Assembly (NCBI GenBank): GCA_911728435.2
Contig: OU452203.1
Location: forward strand, 14,901,651 to 14,965,650
DNA: 64,000 bases
From: Apoderus coryli
Lineage: Eukaryota > Arthropoda > Insecta > Coleoptera > Attelabidae
Direction: 5' to 3'
A model generated the notes under the pieces. That model was not told the origin of the DNA. It ran no database searches and was given only the letters and a program-made list of their open reading frames with translations. How positions within the stretch are numbered: position 1 is the stretch's first letter; each line of letters starts with the position of its first letter. Positions 44,555-56,731 of this stretch are shown piece by piece. The position numbers and the translations under genes were made by a program.

Positions 44555-45400
44555 GGGAATTCTAAACATAAACTAGCAATGTAAAATATGGAAACGGAAA
44601 TTGTCGATATGTGTTGAGTGTCCCATCTTAGCACCCATGGATAATTCTACCGCCATGATAGAAGAACTTTAATAAAGAGGAATAGTAGAGGAACTACTTG
44701 TTGTTCTGGGAGCTACGGGCACTGTATCTTCTTCACTTGCACGCTCCATATTATAACATCAAAAACAGCAATTCTAGGAACCTCTGACATAGTGCGCAAA
44801 AAATTATCTTAACACACCTAATTCTCCAGATATTTTCCCGGGTGGATAAGGTAAAAAACCATCGTGATTCAAATACATCTTTACAATACTAAAAGTGATT
44901 GAGCTTGTATTCTAAGAACTTATTATTATTATACTTAAAACAGTCTAAGGGAAAGCAAGATGTTACACAACAAATGGTTTGGTTACATTAACACAACGTG
45001 GAGGTTTATCGGACTATTTGAATTATCCAAAATCTACCTTATATGGGCTCCTAAAGTACTTTTTCCTAGTTTAACAATCTAATAATGCTACCTTCTTACA
45101 AAACAACAGCAACGATGTTAAAACTTTCATCTTTAAAATAAATAATTGGTGCCAATTTATGAAAAAGGTTCTCACGCTGGTTTATTATTTGCAATATATT
45201 AAAATAATTGATAAGTTCAAAAAGTATTGTGTCTTGTTAATAAATATATCCGCTGTTTAGGAAAGTGTGACTTGTCGCTTTTTCGGAATGTTGTAATAAA
45301 TTGCATAGACTATTAATATCGTTAAAGTTGCAATAACATTTACCATTTAGAGAATAATTTTTATATATAAACAATAATAATTTTTTATGTTTCTTTTCAG
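44555..45400. other. No gene recognised; flank of the Cys-rich gene
   Basis: Upstream intron or intergenic sequence of the gene starting at 45401. No further exon was identified with a compatible phase. Confidence 0.35.
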
Positions 45401-47308
45401 AGTACCTATTCCTCTGACAGTACCTCTCCTTCAGGATGGCCTTTATGCCTGGGACAATCCGGAATAGTAGTCCACCTGGGTCCACTAGACGCCGCGATAA
45501 TAAGAAATAAGGATTGCTACTTATGCGTTAGAAATAGCAGTAGACCAGGTAAATAGTTAAACGCAAATCATTAGATAGTTAAAGAATCTTATTGAAAATC
45601 TGTCACTGTATGACATGTGTTGACTTCACGACGCGTGTAATTTATTCGAGGCACGCCACTAAGCAGTGCAGCGATGGGCCTTAACCTATTTTAACCTTAC
45701 ATAAGACGAGTTGTAGCTCTAAAATTTCTAGAAATATTCATTATTTGGTTTCAGGATTAGAAGTATCATTCATTTACCGCAACGGAAACAATATAGGGTG
45801 TCATACTGTTGCTCATTTCCGTAATCCACTCAAATCCTTGGATGACATAATGTGCTCCAGTGTCCGCTGTCCTGCGGATCTTGATTTACCGTCGCTAGAG
45901 GTCGATGGCAACAATGGCGATTTACCAGAGTTGCTACAGAATCTGTTAGTCTCCGTCGAGCATGCTATTAAACGTGTACCTTTAGATGATTTGACGTTTC
46001 CATGTCCAGAATGTCGGAGGTATCTCCCTTGGGAGAGGACAGAAGACGAGGTAAGCATGTCAGTTTTTGATAGTATTAATTGTTAGGCAATTTGGTAACT
46101 GGCGCTGTATAAAATGTTGCTATGTTGAAATATTCCCTAAATTGTCAAAATTGTCCACTGTTGTTCAATATTTTGAACAGGTTAAAGCTGTATCGATGTG
46201 TTTGATTGTCAGTGATTGCAGATGGATCTTGATGTTTTGGTGCTTATCAAATAACTTAGAGCTAAATATTTCCAAGTGCCATGCAGTGAAATTCGGTCTG
46301 TCGACCGGTCCTATTAATTTACATATTTTATTATTATTTATTGTAATTGTTAAATGCCTTAAATATGTTGGGTTTTATTAAGCGCATTACTGCTGATTTT
46401 AACAACATGTCAACCACTAAGTTACTATTCACGACCACATTTGGAGTACGCGTCCTGTGTTTGGAGCCCTTTGTATGTCTGCCACCGGAGAGATATTGAG
46501 CCGGTCCATCACAATTTTTGAGATGCATATATTTTAAGATGAGTAGACATTTACCTGATAATTTCCTTAATTATGATGACCTTTTGAATGAACTTTCTTT
46601 GCAAACATGGGAGGAACGCAGGAATTTGAGAGACTATTTGTCTTCTGTATACAATTTTGAATGGTATGGTCTCCTCTCTGTTCTTGTTGGGTGCAGTTGG
46701 ATTCCACATTCCGGATAGATAGCTGAGGGTGAGTCATCTCTTTGACGTCTCCTTTTATAGAACTAATTGCAGTTCGAAAACGTTGATTTCAAGAGCCTCT
46801 CGATTGGCCAATGCTTGTCCTGATGCCGACTTACAAATACTGACAGTTTAAACAATCCTTTGTTGGATGATGTTTATTCTTCACTTTTTAAGTGCGTTAT
46901 TTTGTTAATTTTTGGTCTTTTACTTATATGAGATGATAATTGGATGTTTATTGAATGTCATTACACTTTTAAATGGGCTTGGTACGTAGATATTCTCTAA
47001 TATTGATCCCAATTTTACCGTTAAGACTTTTAAGTTCTATATAAATAAATTACCTCATTATGGAGGTGATTTTTTTACGGAATATTCTAAATTTTGTTTA
47101 TTGTTGATTTCTGTAAAAACTTGATATCAACAATGTTTTTCATTCTAGATTTTGGCTTGTGCTTGTCGGTGTAAGTGCAGTTTTAATGATGCAACTCTGA
47201 CTAAAAAAGACACTTCAATACAAACTAGTCCAATGTTCGAATTTGTCGGAAGTATACCTCATATCGACAGTGATGAAGATAGTGATGGATACGATAGCAG
47301 TCGGTCTG
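45401..47308 (+). CDS. Three exons of an unrecognised Cys-rich host protein (partial)
   Basis: Exon A 45401-45548 follows TTCTTTTCAG and ends in phase 1 before GTAAAT. Exon B 45755-46050 follows TTGGTTTCAG and ends in phase 0 before GTAAGC. Exon C 47149-47308 follows CATTCTAG and ends in phase 1 before GTAAGT. Phases join without a stop for about 201 codons. Exon B has CSSVRCPADLDLP and, at its end, FPCPECRRYLPWERTEDE; exon C opens ILACACRCKCSFNDATL, so a CxxC...CxCxCxC cluster spans the B/C junction and could bind metal. Exon C ends with an acidic Asp/Ser tail (DSDEDSDGYDSS). TSIQTSP resembles LC8-binding motifs, only loosely. No signal peptide or membrane segment in this part; both ends of the gene are missing. 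I do not recognise the family. Confidence 0.75.
46160..46940 (+). pseudogene. LINE fragment inside the intron of the Cys-rich gene
   Basis: Plus strand, several frames: LWCLSNNLELNISKCHAVKF (RT block after YADD), LKYVGF and IKRITADFNNMSTTKLL, then FLRCIYFKMSRHLPDNF..NYDDLLNELSLQTWEERRNLRD, the conserved C-terminal segment of Jockey-like LINEs. The final coding block lies near 46750-46860 (SRASRLANACPDADL when frames are followed). It lies in the same orientation as the host gene, entirely between exons B and C. Confidence 0.8.
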
Positions 47309-47309
47309 G

Positions 47310-48715
47310 TAAGTCAATCTTTTAATTTTCAGAATTCACAGATTGGAGTTTGATTATAATTAGTGTTCAGCTAATGCCATATTACTCTTTATGAAGGTAG
47401 CCTCAAAAAATTAACTTGCAAGGGCATCTACAGAATTATTCTAGAACTAGAAATTTGAAGCCTTTCTGGTATTTTGTTTTGTTTTCTTAAAAATTTCATT
47501 TAGATTGGTCGAATTGATCTCCTTGATTCTCATCGAATTCTTTGCTTTCAAAAGCTTATTGACAACGGAAATGTATTCCAAACTGCTACAAGTTACTGCT
47601 TCTTTTGAAACTATTGACAAATTGACTTAAGAGTCGTGAACGTTCAAAAAAGCAACAATACCAGAAATCAATTAGCATATTAAGTCACGTTACTGATAGA
47701 TCGAAGAACGAGAACGTGTGAGTTAACTGATCCCATTGGCATCTTAAAAGAATGGATTGATTACGTTTTGCATGAAGAATCAAAATTGAAAAAATCGTGT
47801 GCAATATAGATACCGCACTTGCAGTTGACAACAAACGCATTTGAATATATACAACATTTTTCAAGCTTATTGAATTGAATATTTGTAATCAAAATAACGT
47901 GAATTTCAAGCATTCTTTCGTAACAGTTACTGAAACTTGGTTTCTCAAGAATAAAAAGACAATCAAAGCATTGGGTTGACACTGGGGGCACTTGCTCATA
48001 AGATAGGCAACCATAGCAAATTTCACAGAATTACAGTAGAAATTCTTGTTTATCAGATTTGGCTCTGTCTATATTATCTATTTTTTGTCAACATAAAATA
48101 AATAAAAAACACGATGGGTTTCTGTTTTTTTTACTAATAATACCGGCATCTTTGAACGAACTAAAAGTCAAATAATTATATGAGAAATGGGTTATGTGTA
48201 TATCTCCTCTTTACAAATTATACGAAAAACAAATAAAATTTGGACATAACTTCTTAATATTTCACACAATCCATTATCGTTAACAAATATAGGATCTAAA
48301 AAGTAGTCCATGTTTAATCATTATTAGTCTACTTTTTTCACGGCTAGTTAAACATAACAGGTATTCAAAGAAAACATAATATTCCAAGACATTACGAGGA
48401 GCATTTTAAAAAATTCAATTGTATATAATTTTGTATTTTATTTCTTAGCATTGTAGGTTCAGCCAAAATTACCTACGAATATCTTTTATACATTATTTTA
48501 TCAAATTATTTTACGTTATTACGTAGGCAACTTCATGAAGCTCAGGACACAAGTCTTATTACTAATTAGGAATGTTGGGTAGCAACCAAAAAAACAAGCA
48601 AAATTGTTGCACGTTAGCTGTGGTAGATTGCAGCAAAATATTGAAAACTACCGTTCTATTATAATACTCATCAAATTTCGCAAAATGATTTGAGGTTGTA
48701 CTACATGAAATGTTA
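47310..48715. other. No gene recognised; probable intron or downstream flank
   Basis: Follows the exon C donor, so part of this should be intron if the gene continues. No acceptor-flanked phase-1 exon was found by eye. A+T rich. Confidence 0.35.
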
Positions 48716-48719
48716 CTTA

Positions 48720-49620
48720 GGCATGTCAAACGGGTTATTACACCTGCTTAGCATGGACTCTTTCCAGGAAAGTCAACAACTAGTAATCTAGTCATTATTT
48801 TTCGGAGTGTTTGGACGGGGGAGGTCAGGTCGACATTGTTTATACGGATTTCTCCCGAGCTTTTGACAGATTTGCCCAGGGAATTCTATTATAAAAACTG
48901 TCTAAGTTAGGATCTACTAATTTCTTAAAATTCCTGTCAATCTTATAAGTTTCCATTAACCTTAAAAGGGTAACTAATTATTATTCATCCTGTTCACTTT
49001 GCATAGTATCTGGTTGTACAGGAATTTCTTAACTCTAAGATTTGTGTGTTGTGGATTGGAAATAGGTGGTCAATTTCTTATTATATTGCGATATTGCCTC
49101 TTTGTTTCTGAATGTACGAGTATCTTGGAAATTTTAATATTATTTTTAATAACTCTCATTTGCCATGGTCGGAATTCGCTAAACTATTGGGGGTGTTTGT
49201 CGATCCTGTGCAGAGTTGGAGCGTGCATGTTGATGGTTTGTGTGGCAGACTAAGCAAGAACCTATAGGTTCTATTTTGACTCAAAATCCTACATGGATAA
49301 ACAATCACGCGGGCATGGACAGGGTGTTTATTTTGCAGAAAAGAGCAGTCCGATGCATTTTTAATATACCATATAGAGGCACTTGTAGGGACACTTTTAC
49401 AGAAAACAATATGCTCACTGCTCCAAAAATAAGAATCAAGCAAGATATTGTGGAGATAACCATCATTATCCTACTCGAAGTAGGGATCTGATATACTTGC
49501 CACGCCCCAAACGTGAGTTTTATAAAAGATCACCAGCATATGCCGGATCTTTTTATTTCAATCTTCTTTTCTTTTTAAAAAAACTTTAAAGAGATTGTTA
49601 ATAAGAGGCGCGTTCTATAG
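48720..49620 (+). pseudogene. LINE relic, RT to C-terminus
   Basis: FFPGKSTTSNLVI and VDIVYTDFSRAFDRF (RT blocks 2-3 and motif A, 48760-48880), a decayed middle, then DRVFILQKRAVRCIFNIPYR with a Cys-rich linker (CRDTFTENN, 49315-49410) and LIYLPRPKREFYKRSPAYAG (49490-49550), the final coding blocks of Jockey/I-like LINEs. Stops and frameshifts throughout. Confidence 0.8.
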
Positions 49621-49624
49621 CATT

Positions 49625-49980
49625 CAGGAATTAACTGCTTCGTTATAGATGACAATTTCTTTCTGTGTTGATGTTTTGAATGGTTTGTTTTTAATTTTTT
49701 TTTGTCTTTATATTATCTCATTGTTTTAATGTGTATATAAAATTTAGATATTAGTAGAGTGAAACTGTGTGTAAAATCAATGAAAAGGTCAAGAACTCTA
49801 CTGTCCAACTCTACCCAAACTGTCTTTAATTATAACTGACCTACATGTTGCGAACTTTAAAAGTGCCCTTTAGATCGATATCTAATATAGACATTCCAAA
49901 TAGGAAAAGGCATTTTTTTATAAAAATCTTAACACTCCTACATCTAATTTACGTTTGATAACATTTTTTATAATTTTAAT
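49625..49980. other. No gene recognised
   Basis: A+T-rich flank between the LINE and the large inverted repeat. Confidence 0.4.
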
Positions 49981-50515
49981 ATTAAGAGAGAGATGTTTTT
50001 GGCGACACCTAGCGTGAACAGACAATATGCCGGGTGAAACACAGTTCACAAATGATGGCCGGACAAGAACAACAACTCCATTATATCCTATTGCCAACAC
50101 TAGATGGGCCCGAATCCCCTAGCAGGGAGGCTTTATTTAAGAATTGCTTGTTACATAAAGCAACAAGACTTTAAGTTATGTTGGAAATTTGTTTCACACT
50201 ACCATGCTTTCACTAGACAGCCGTTTCGTCGAGCCACGATCAGTGGTGATCGGCAGGCAGTGTGACCCAAATTTCTAACATTTACAAAGAGCTTATACTA
50301 GCACGAGAATAGATAGGTGTTGCCAAAAACATCTCTCTCTCTCAATCTATTCTCGTGCTAGTATAAGCTCTTTGTAAATGTTGGAAATTTGGGACACACT
50401 GCCTGCCGATCACCACTGATCACCACGAAACGGCCGTCTGGTGAAAGCATGGTAGTGTGAAACAAATTTCCAACATAACTTAAAGTCTTGTTGCTTTATG
50501 TAAGAAGCAATTCTT
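49981..50515. repeat. Large nested inverted repeat, ~175-bp arms
   Basis: Arms 50139-50314 and 50345-~50515 are about 95% complementary (one 5-nt indel near CACTGATC). The 30-nt spacer holds AGGTGTTGCCAAAAACATCT. That spacer is itself present in reverse complement at 49986-50013 (AGATGTTTTTGGCGACACCT), so the structure is nested. G+C is above the background and there is no clear coding. It may be a fold-back MITE or an inverted duplication. Confidence 0.85.
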
Positions 50516-50519
50516 ATTT

Positions 50520-51385
50520 TAATATTATTTTCTTCTCAAATCATCATCAGTGTTCAGAGAGAAGAAAGAGAATTTTCCCTAAAGATATATTTTATAGTTG
50601 TTGATTTTTCTCTTCCGACTATAAAATTATTACATGTATATCCCTCGTATTTGTTACAGTTAAATTCTAATTCATTCATCTCAAATACAGCCGATTTATT
50701 ACTGAATATACTCTTGTTAATCTTTAAATCAATACTACCTAATAATTATATAGATAACCAGATGAAATTAACCAGATTTATTGGTGTAAGTTTTTATGCA
50801 AATTATGTCCATGTTACGATTGGAGATTAATTTCCATAAATTTGTTTTGATTAGTTTACACAATTAAACAACTGATTTGAGTCGTTAACGTTTAATATTT
50901 ATTATTCTTCTTGACTGCGTGATTTAATAAGACATTATATTACTTAAATAGTTGTTAAATTATTGTATATATTCGATTTTTTCCATATAAACCAAATAGC
51001 AATATTTCTGTTAATTCAAGATATTGAGCCATAAGCTTCCCAAATTGTATAAGTAATCAGTTCACTCAAATCTGTCTAATGATTGAGGTATCTATAGTAA
51101 TAATAGAGAGTTTCCTTGGAGTCTGTCAACTAAACCAATTCGTCGGGACAAAAAGTTGATATTTCATGTCAGTCAGATGCCTCTGTATGGAAAGAGCGCA
51201 TACGCAGATGGAACTGGATAACCTATCCTCGTACAAAGTGATACTTCTGGAAATCGGATTTTGAGCTCCTCAATGGTTATTTTGCGGCAAGGTTTGCTGG
51301 TTTGCGGATGGAGGGGAAAAGTAAGCGGCATGGCTAAAAAACCATTTTTTTTCCTAATTAAAATAAGTGCATGATCGATATGCTA
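50520..51385. other. No gene recognised
   Basis: A+T-rich; coding-like sequence begins only with the LINE at about 51390. Confidence 0.4.
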
Positions 51386-51389
51386 GAAG

Positions 51390-52690
51390 TACTTAGGACG
51401 GATTCCAACTCTATGTCCTACAGGACAGTAAATAACAATTTTAAGAGAGAGATCCAGCAGACCCCACAGACGTATCAAGCACAGATTGTAACGTCAACCA
51501 ACAAACGGTTTACTCTTATGTAAAAGGAAATCTGTCCTCAACAGTATGACTTATGGCTTGGAAGAATACGGAGACAGATGTGATTGTTTCCCAACCAAAA
51601 GAAGTGGCAAACATTTTCGACGAAGGGTTCTGTTCTGTTTTCATAGCAAAGGTCCCCATACGGTTGGCTCACGTGAATGGGATTCATGATGTTTACGCGA
51701 GACTTGTGATATCTTGTTCACTCCTGAGTAAGGTCTTGGATGCAATTAAAACACTTAAGGTGAATTCAAGTCCTGGTCCGGACAGTATACCAGTGTTCAT
51801 TTTACAGATGTGCGCAACGGCAGTTTGTCGACCGCTTGCTAGTGTTACGTCAGACATCTTTGTGTCGAATTCTTTGGCCGACCTTTGGGCGCAATCCCTA
51901 GTTACACGCAGTTACGAGAAAGGCAATAAATATCAGGCTGACGTTAAACCGCTGTAAGTGCATGGAGAAGATAATAGCACGTGAGATACACTCCAGAACA
52001 GCATTATTCCTTCTACGCAGCATGGTTTTCTTCCAAAGAGGTCTATAGAGTGGAAATTTATCGTCATGTGTAAATGATTGGACGTCTTTTTGCGACTCAA
52101 CCGTCGGACATCACTTATTTGGATTTCGGAAACACATTTAATGGTGGTCCCACAGGTATCCGTTTTGGGACCGCTTTCTTTTTTGATTTATATCAGTGAC
52201 GTGGTTCAACTGATTCAATCCAGAGTGGACGTTTATGTGGACGATGCATACATTTATTACAATCCTATATGCCAAACCGAACAGATTACGAGAGATCTAG
52301 AGAAACTGGTTTGTGTGTTTGAATGTTCAGAAGTTACATACAACTCATTAACAGTTAGTGTGGTTGGGCTGCTGCGTGCTCCATGCTATGACCGAACACA
52401 AGGACCTTGGTGTCATTATTTCCTAAAACATGAGGTGGGAAAAACATGTCTCTAAAGTAGTTTTAAAAAGCAAACTCGTTGATCTGTTTATTGCAGAAAC
52501 GTCCTTAGTATGTGAGGCATGTGGAGAAGCTTGTACAAAGCAAAGTACTTAACTAATATGGCATTCGAACTGCGAGAATTGGTGGACTGACGTGTTTGCG
52601 GTGATCTAATCCAGACCTTTAAAATCGTTGTGACATGTGATTTCGAATAACAGATGGATAAATTTGTATTCTTCACGATAAATAAACATA
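51390..52690 (+). pseudogene. LINE (CR1/L2-like) with linker, RT and C-terminus, decayed
   Basis: Linker region NNFKREIQQTPQTYQAQIV (51430-51490), then a 134-codon ORF (51553-51957) with SSPGPDSIPVFILQMCA, the start of RT. After a break, VPQVSVLGPLSFLIYISD (motif B) and VDVYVDDAYIYY (YADD box as YVDD) at 52150-52260. A final frameshifted part with GDLIQTFKI-type sequence lies near 52595-52625. The AT-rich end AATAAACATATTTAATAATA may be the 3' tail. Not functional. Confidence 0.8.
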
Positions 52691-52694
52691 TTTA

Positions 52695-53800
52695 ATAATA
52701 ATTTTCAATCTGCAGAACCCAGCTGAATATGTATAGGTACATTGCACATTTCTTTAAAAGGTTAGGTTAGTAGGAGTATTTGCTGATAATCCTCCAGTTG
52801 AATCTTATGAGAATTTGGCATTTCAATTCTACTACAAATTGTTATCTTAAATTATGAAAAATGTTATCGTAAACGTGAATCAATAATAGAATGATGCATA
52901 TTATTATTCTCATGTCATTCACGTTTTCACCGGAAACTAAAAGGTGTTCTTATGTTTAAATTGTTGCCAAATTAGGAGATGAATTTTAATACGCATATTA
53001 CTATTCTTTAAATTAATTGTATTATTTTTATAATTTGAATAGAGCTGGCAGGAAAATATATCATTGAAGACGAATAATGATGAAATATAAATAATATAAT
53101 GAAAGTTATAGATTGTTTTTTAGATAATAAATTAGCTGAAGGGTATCGTTTTGCAGATAGATTTTTAGAACGAATGGTTACGACAAAAAATAGGCATCAC
53201 AAAAATAATATTACTAAAGCGATAACGCCTAGGTATTGAAACATATGCTATTGCAAATTTCTCCTTCAAATTTGTCTGTTTGTGGGTTCATTAAATTTTT
53301 GCAACTACCAAATAATTCAGCGTCTTCCTAGCGTATTTAGGAACGCTCGCTTCACAAATTCTAGATAATATAGGCAGTTGTAGGTCACTATCTTTCTCAC
53401 TCATAAAAGAATATGAGATATCTGAGAGGAATTGCCGAAAATAATACCAATTCGTTTAAAGTTACTTATTCATCTGCATTAGTGTAAATTACCGATAATT
53501 TTGACCAAGATACAGCTCTTTATATACCTTTACAGTATATAGCGCCTTAACCAATTGAGCTAAATTTTGGTATATGAGTTTGGGGCATTCCTATGATGAA
53601 GCCATTATATTATGGTTGAAATCGCTAAATTTTCCTATATCAGTAGGGGTCGAGTGATACATCATTTTTTCTCTGGTTTACAGCCATAGATCACTTTTGA
53701 TATTTGCCCCCGTAATTCTCGAGAAAATAGCGTTTAAAATGTCACCAGTGAGTTAGTTGCAATGTATATACGTATATAACAAATTAAATACAATAGTTAT
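52695..53800. other. No gene recognised
   Basis: A+T-rich sequence up to the tRNA-like segment. Confidence 0.4.
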
Positions 53801-53805
53801 TACCA

Positions 53806-53881
53806 GGCCTCCGTTGAGTCATTGGTAGGGCGTTCGGTTCGCATGCGGAAGGTTACGCGTTCGAGTTCTAGCTCTGGAAGT
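53806..53881 (+). repeat. tRNA-derived (SINE head-like) segment
   Basis: GTTGAGTCATTGGTAGGGCG resembles a pol III A box in a D-arm, TTCGGTTCGCATGCGGAA an anticodon arm of tRNA-Ala(CGC) type, and GCGTTCGAGTTCTAGC a B box. T-stem and acceptor stem do not pair properly, so this is not a working tRNA. It is more likely a SINE head or a tRNA pseudogene. Confidence 0.6.
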
Positions 53882-54004
53882 ACTTTTTTATCTAATGAAT
53901 AATTGAATAAAGTAGTTAGTTTGTTACGTTAGTTTATTGGTAATAATGAAAATAATACAATTATACTAATAATTATTATTAAAATTCGGTTTCGTTACAC
54001 AGGT

Positions 54005-54065
54005 CATATATTTTTGATTATATTATAACTTGTCGGGAAAGTTTTGGGGTGACACAACTGATTTT
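54005..54065 (-). repeat. Interspersed repeat shared with 17735-17800
   Basis: In reverse complement it reads TGTGTCACCCCAAAACTTTC then CGACAAGTTATAATATAATC, almost the same as 17739-17780. It lies 3' of the gypsy remnant on the same strand, so it could be LTR sequence, but no second LTR is seen. Confidence 0.55.
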
Positions 54066-54319
54066 TTTACTGTGTACTGATCTTTCGCCCGTGGCTATTA
54101 CACCATCGATCGTATCAGAGCTTCGTGGTATTGGCCTGTATGTTCAGTTCTTTGCCATCTTTCTTTAAAATGTCTAGGTTTCCTTTATAACTATAGGAAA
54201 CTCTTCTCTAACTCGTATATAATTTTCATCAGCGTCCAGTCGGTTGCAGTTTCTTATTCATTCTGTTTCGATTCAGTGGCTTCTTGACCAGTAATTTGTC
54301 GTTCTTTACTGCGATAATT

Positions 54320-55000
54320 TCAACTCGTAAGAAAGTCCATACCAAGCAATACCTGAAGATCATAGACAACTTTTACGTTTTGGTCAGTGGTAGTCTCCAA
54401 AATGCACGAGGGCCTTATCATTAGTCTCATCCATCTAGTCCGACGATCATTTTCACAGCTTATGTGGATAAGTATAAGGATCGTAAATTTTCTTTTCACA
54501 TTTTTTTTTATATGGCGATTTCCTAAACTGCATTTAGTCTGTACATTTTCCATGATTTTCATAGTCCCGGTGAGTGGTGGTGCTCGGATAGTTAGCAATA
54601 ACAGTTGGATTGTTAGATACATTAAGAAAATGGCAGCTCGACTACAGTTCCAACAAGCGAGGCGGGCAGATTGTCGCTTACGGAAGACACTTAACTTATT
54701 CCATTGACTCGCGTTTTCTATAATATCTTTATCATTGTAACCCAACCCTGTAGTAGCCTCTGCTTGCTTGGTTTTTGGCTTTAAATTGCAAATCCTATAT
54801 TCAAGGCATCATCTGCGGCGCAGTGGTCTACCAGTCGTAATTCCTGCTGAGTGTGAGGATCTTTTATGTCATCGATAAAAATTCGTATAGCAAGCTCTTC
54901 GACGAGCTTTAGAAGAGGCGGTAGGCCAGGCTAGTGACATCAGTCTCAAATTGTTGCGATTACTCTTCAACTGGCCTTCAATTCAACGTCGTTGTTCATC
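54320..55000 (-). pseudogene. Ty3/gypsy retrotransposon remnant: gag C-terminus and protease
   Basis: Minus strand. From about 54960 to 54800, in shifting frames, are gag-like pieces (QFETDVTSLAYRL, EELAIRIFIDDIKD, QQELRLVDH) of the kind found in insect gypsy gag. A 141-codon ORF (54745-54320) ends VYDLQVLLGMDFL, the closing block of the retroviral-type aspartic protease. The usual DSG/DTG active site is not recognisable and no RT or integrase follows, so only a short internal piece remains. Confidence 0.65.
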
Positions 55001-55004
55001 GATC

Positions 55005-56730
55005 ACGAAAATTTAAAATTTACTGGTCCAGACTTCATTATATTTCCGTAAATCTTCATAATAATTTCTTTTCTTGCTGATGTCTTCTAAATACTTTTGT
55101 TTAAGTGGATTTTAAGTTTAGTTAACTAAAATTAAAAAAAAAAACTAGATGATACGCTCCTGTTTTGTAAATCAATAAACATTATGACTCGCCCAATGGT
55201 CAGAACTTCCCAGTTGAGTTTAACTTACCATTTCAATGAGTTATTTGTTATAAATTTTATATTCAATAAACATTTAATGCGTTTTTATGTTCATTGTTGA
55301 TATTATTGTTGTAGCGTTCCCATCGATTGTTACAAGTGAGTAGGTAGGTAGTAGTAGCATTTAATCAAATAGAACGGTAATCAATATAGTGAAGAGCAAC
55401 ATAAAACATGATTTTAACAAGGTATATACATAGACGTAGTTAACGACAATTGAAAAATGATGATGGTTTAACCGTTTGTACCAAATGAGCGGAAGTTTGT
55501 ATTTATCAAATTATTGTCTTTAGGTACTGGGCCTTTTCCTATGGATCAATGTGATGATCAATTTGATGAGAGAGCCCTCAAGTAATCCTTACTTATTGCT
55601 GTTATGGTATAAAAGAGTATTTTCTCACATAAGTATTTAGGGCAAAGCAAGTCTGCCAAAAAAGCACTAAGTACCTCACTTGGCCTCGCCCCAAAATGGT
55701 AATATAAAATGCACCTAACCAGTAATTAGTGGCATTTCATGCATATTTGCTACGACCGCAAAAAGTTGCGACATGTAATATATCTACCAAATCCATTCCA
55801 AAAAATGTTACTACCTACGCAATATCATACTGTTGTGATTTAAGTGGAACAGGTTGGTATGCTACACTTCCCACATGCTTTACTTCTTTTTTATTATTTT
55901 ATTAATATTATGAGACAAATAAGGTACATAAAATTGCACTTTGTGACCAGAGGTGTGAACCCAATTCGGGTTACTGATGGAATTTGCTGTAATTTATTCA
56001 ATAAATTACAAGTGCGACAAGTGGCTATATCTTTGATTGCAAATGAATGAATTAAATACCTCTACTTACTTACTGGATCTATTTTAATACTACTGTAGCT
56101 TGAAATCATTTCTATACTGAGCAGTTGAGGCGAAATCAATATTTTACCTGTTTCCCAGTCGATTGTATTTCAAATTAGTCAGACGAATGGGGTGTAGCCA
56201 TAAAATAACTATTTCTCTATAATATGTTAGTTATTATAACGGTTAATATACACCTACCCTTTATCCTTACAAAGTCAATGCCGTTAAGCTCTCTGTGAAG
56301 TTATATCTTTTTCATCCATGGATTGGAGCTTAGTGTCGGTGGATATATGAAAACGCAAGATTTTCAACTAATTTCTTTTTAAATGTCTCTCAAAGATTCA
56401 GTACAAGACTTCCGCTGGCTTACTTTTGTTTGGGTTATAATTTGCCGGTCTTCATTATTTCGTCAATTTCTACATAAAGAAAACTGACGTACAATCGAAT
56501 AAGCTTACCGATTTTTTCAACATTATTAATCGTTCTTCAGACGAACGTATGGCCGGTCCTAACTTATTTCAAAGTCTCGCAAGTTATAAATATTCATTTC
56601 AATTGCCTTTAAAAATAATTTAAGTTTTAGAAGCGCTCCAAAGATTCTATAGATTTTGAGTCCACATACATATTAAGTGTTGATATGACAACAAAATCAT
56701 AGGAAGTTTATAATTTGTGTTCTTAAATAT
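55005..56730. other. No gene recognised
   Basis: A+T-rich. ORFs such as 55844-56050 show no domain. Confidence 0.4.
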
Positions 56731-56731
56731 A

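Noticed and set aside
53806..53881. Functional tRNA-Ala gene
   Set aside because: Acceptor and T stems do not pair; treated as a SINE-like or pseudo-tRNA segment.
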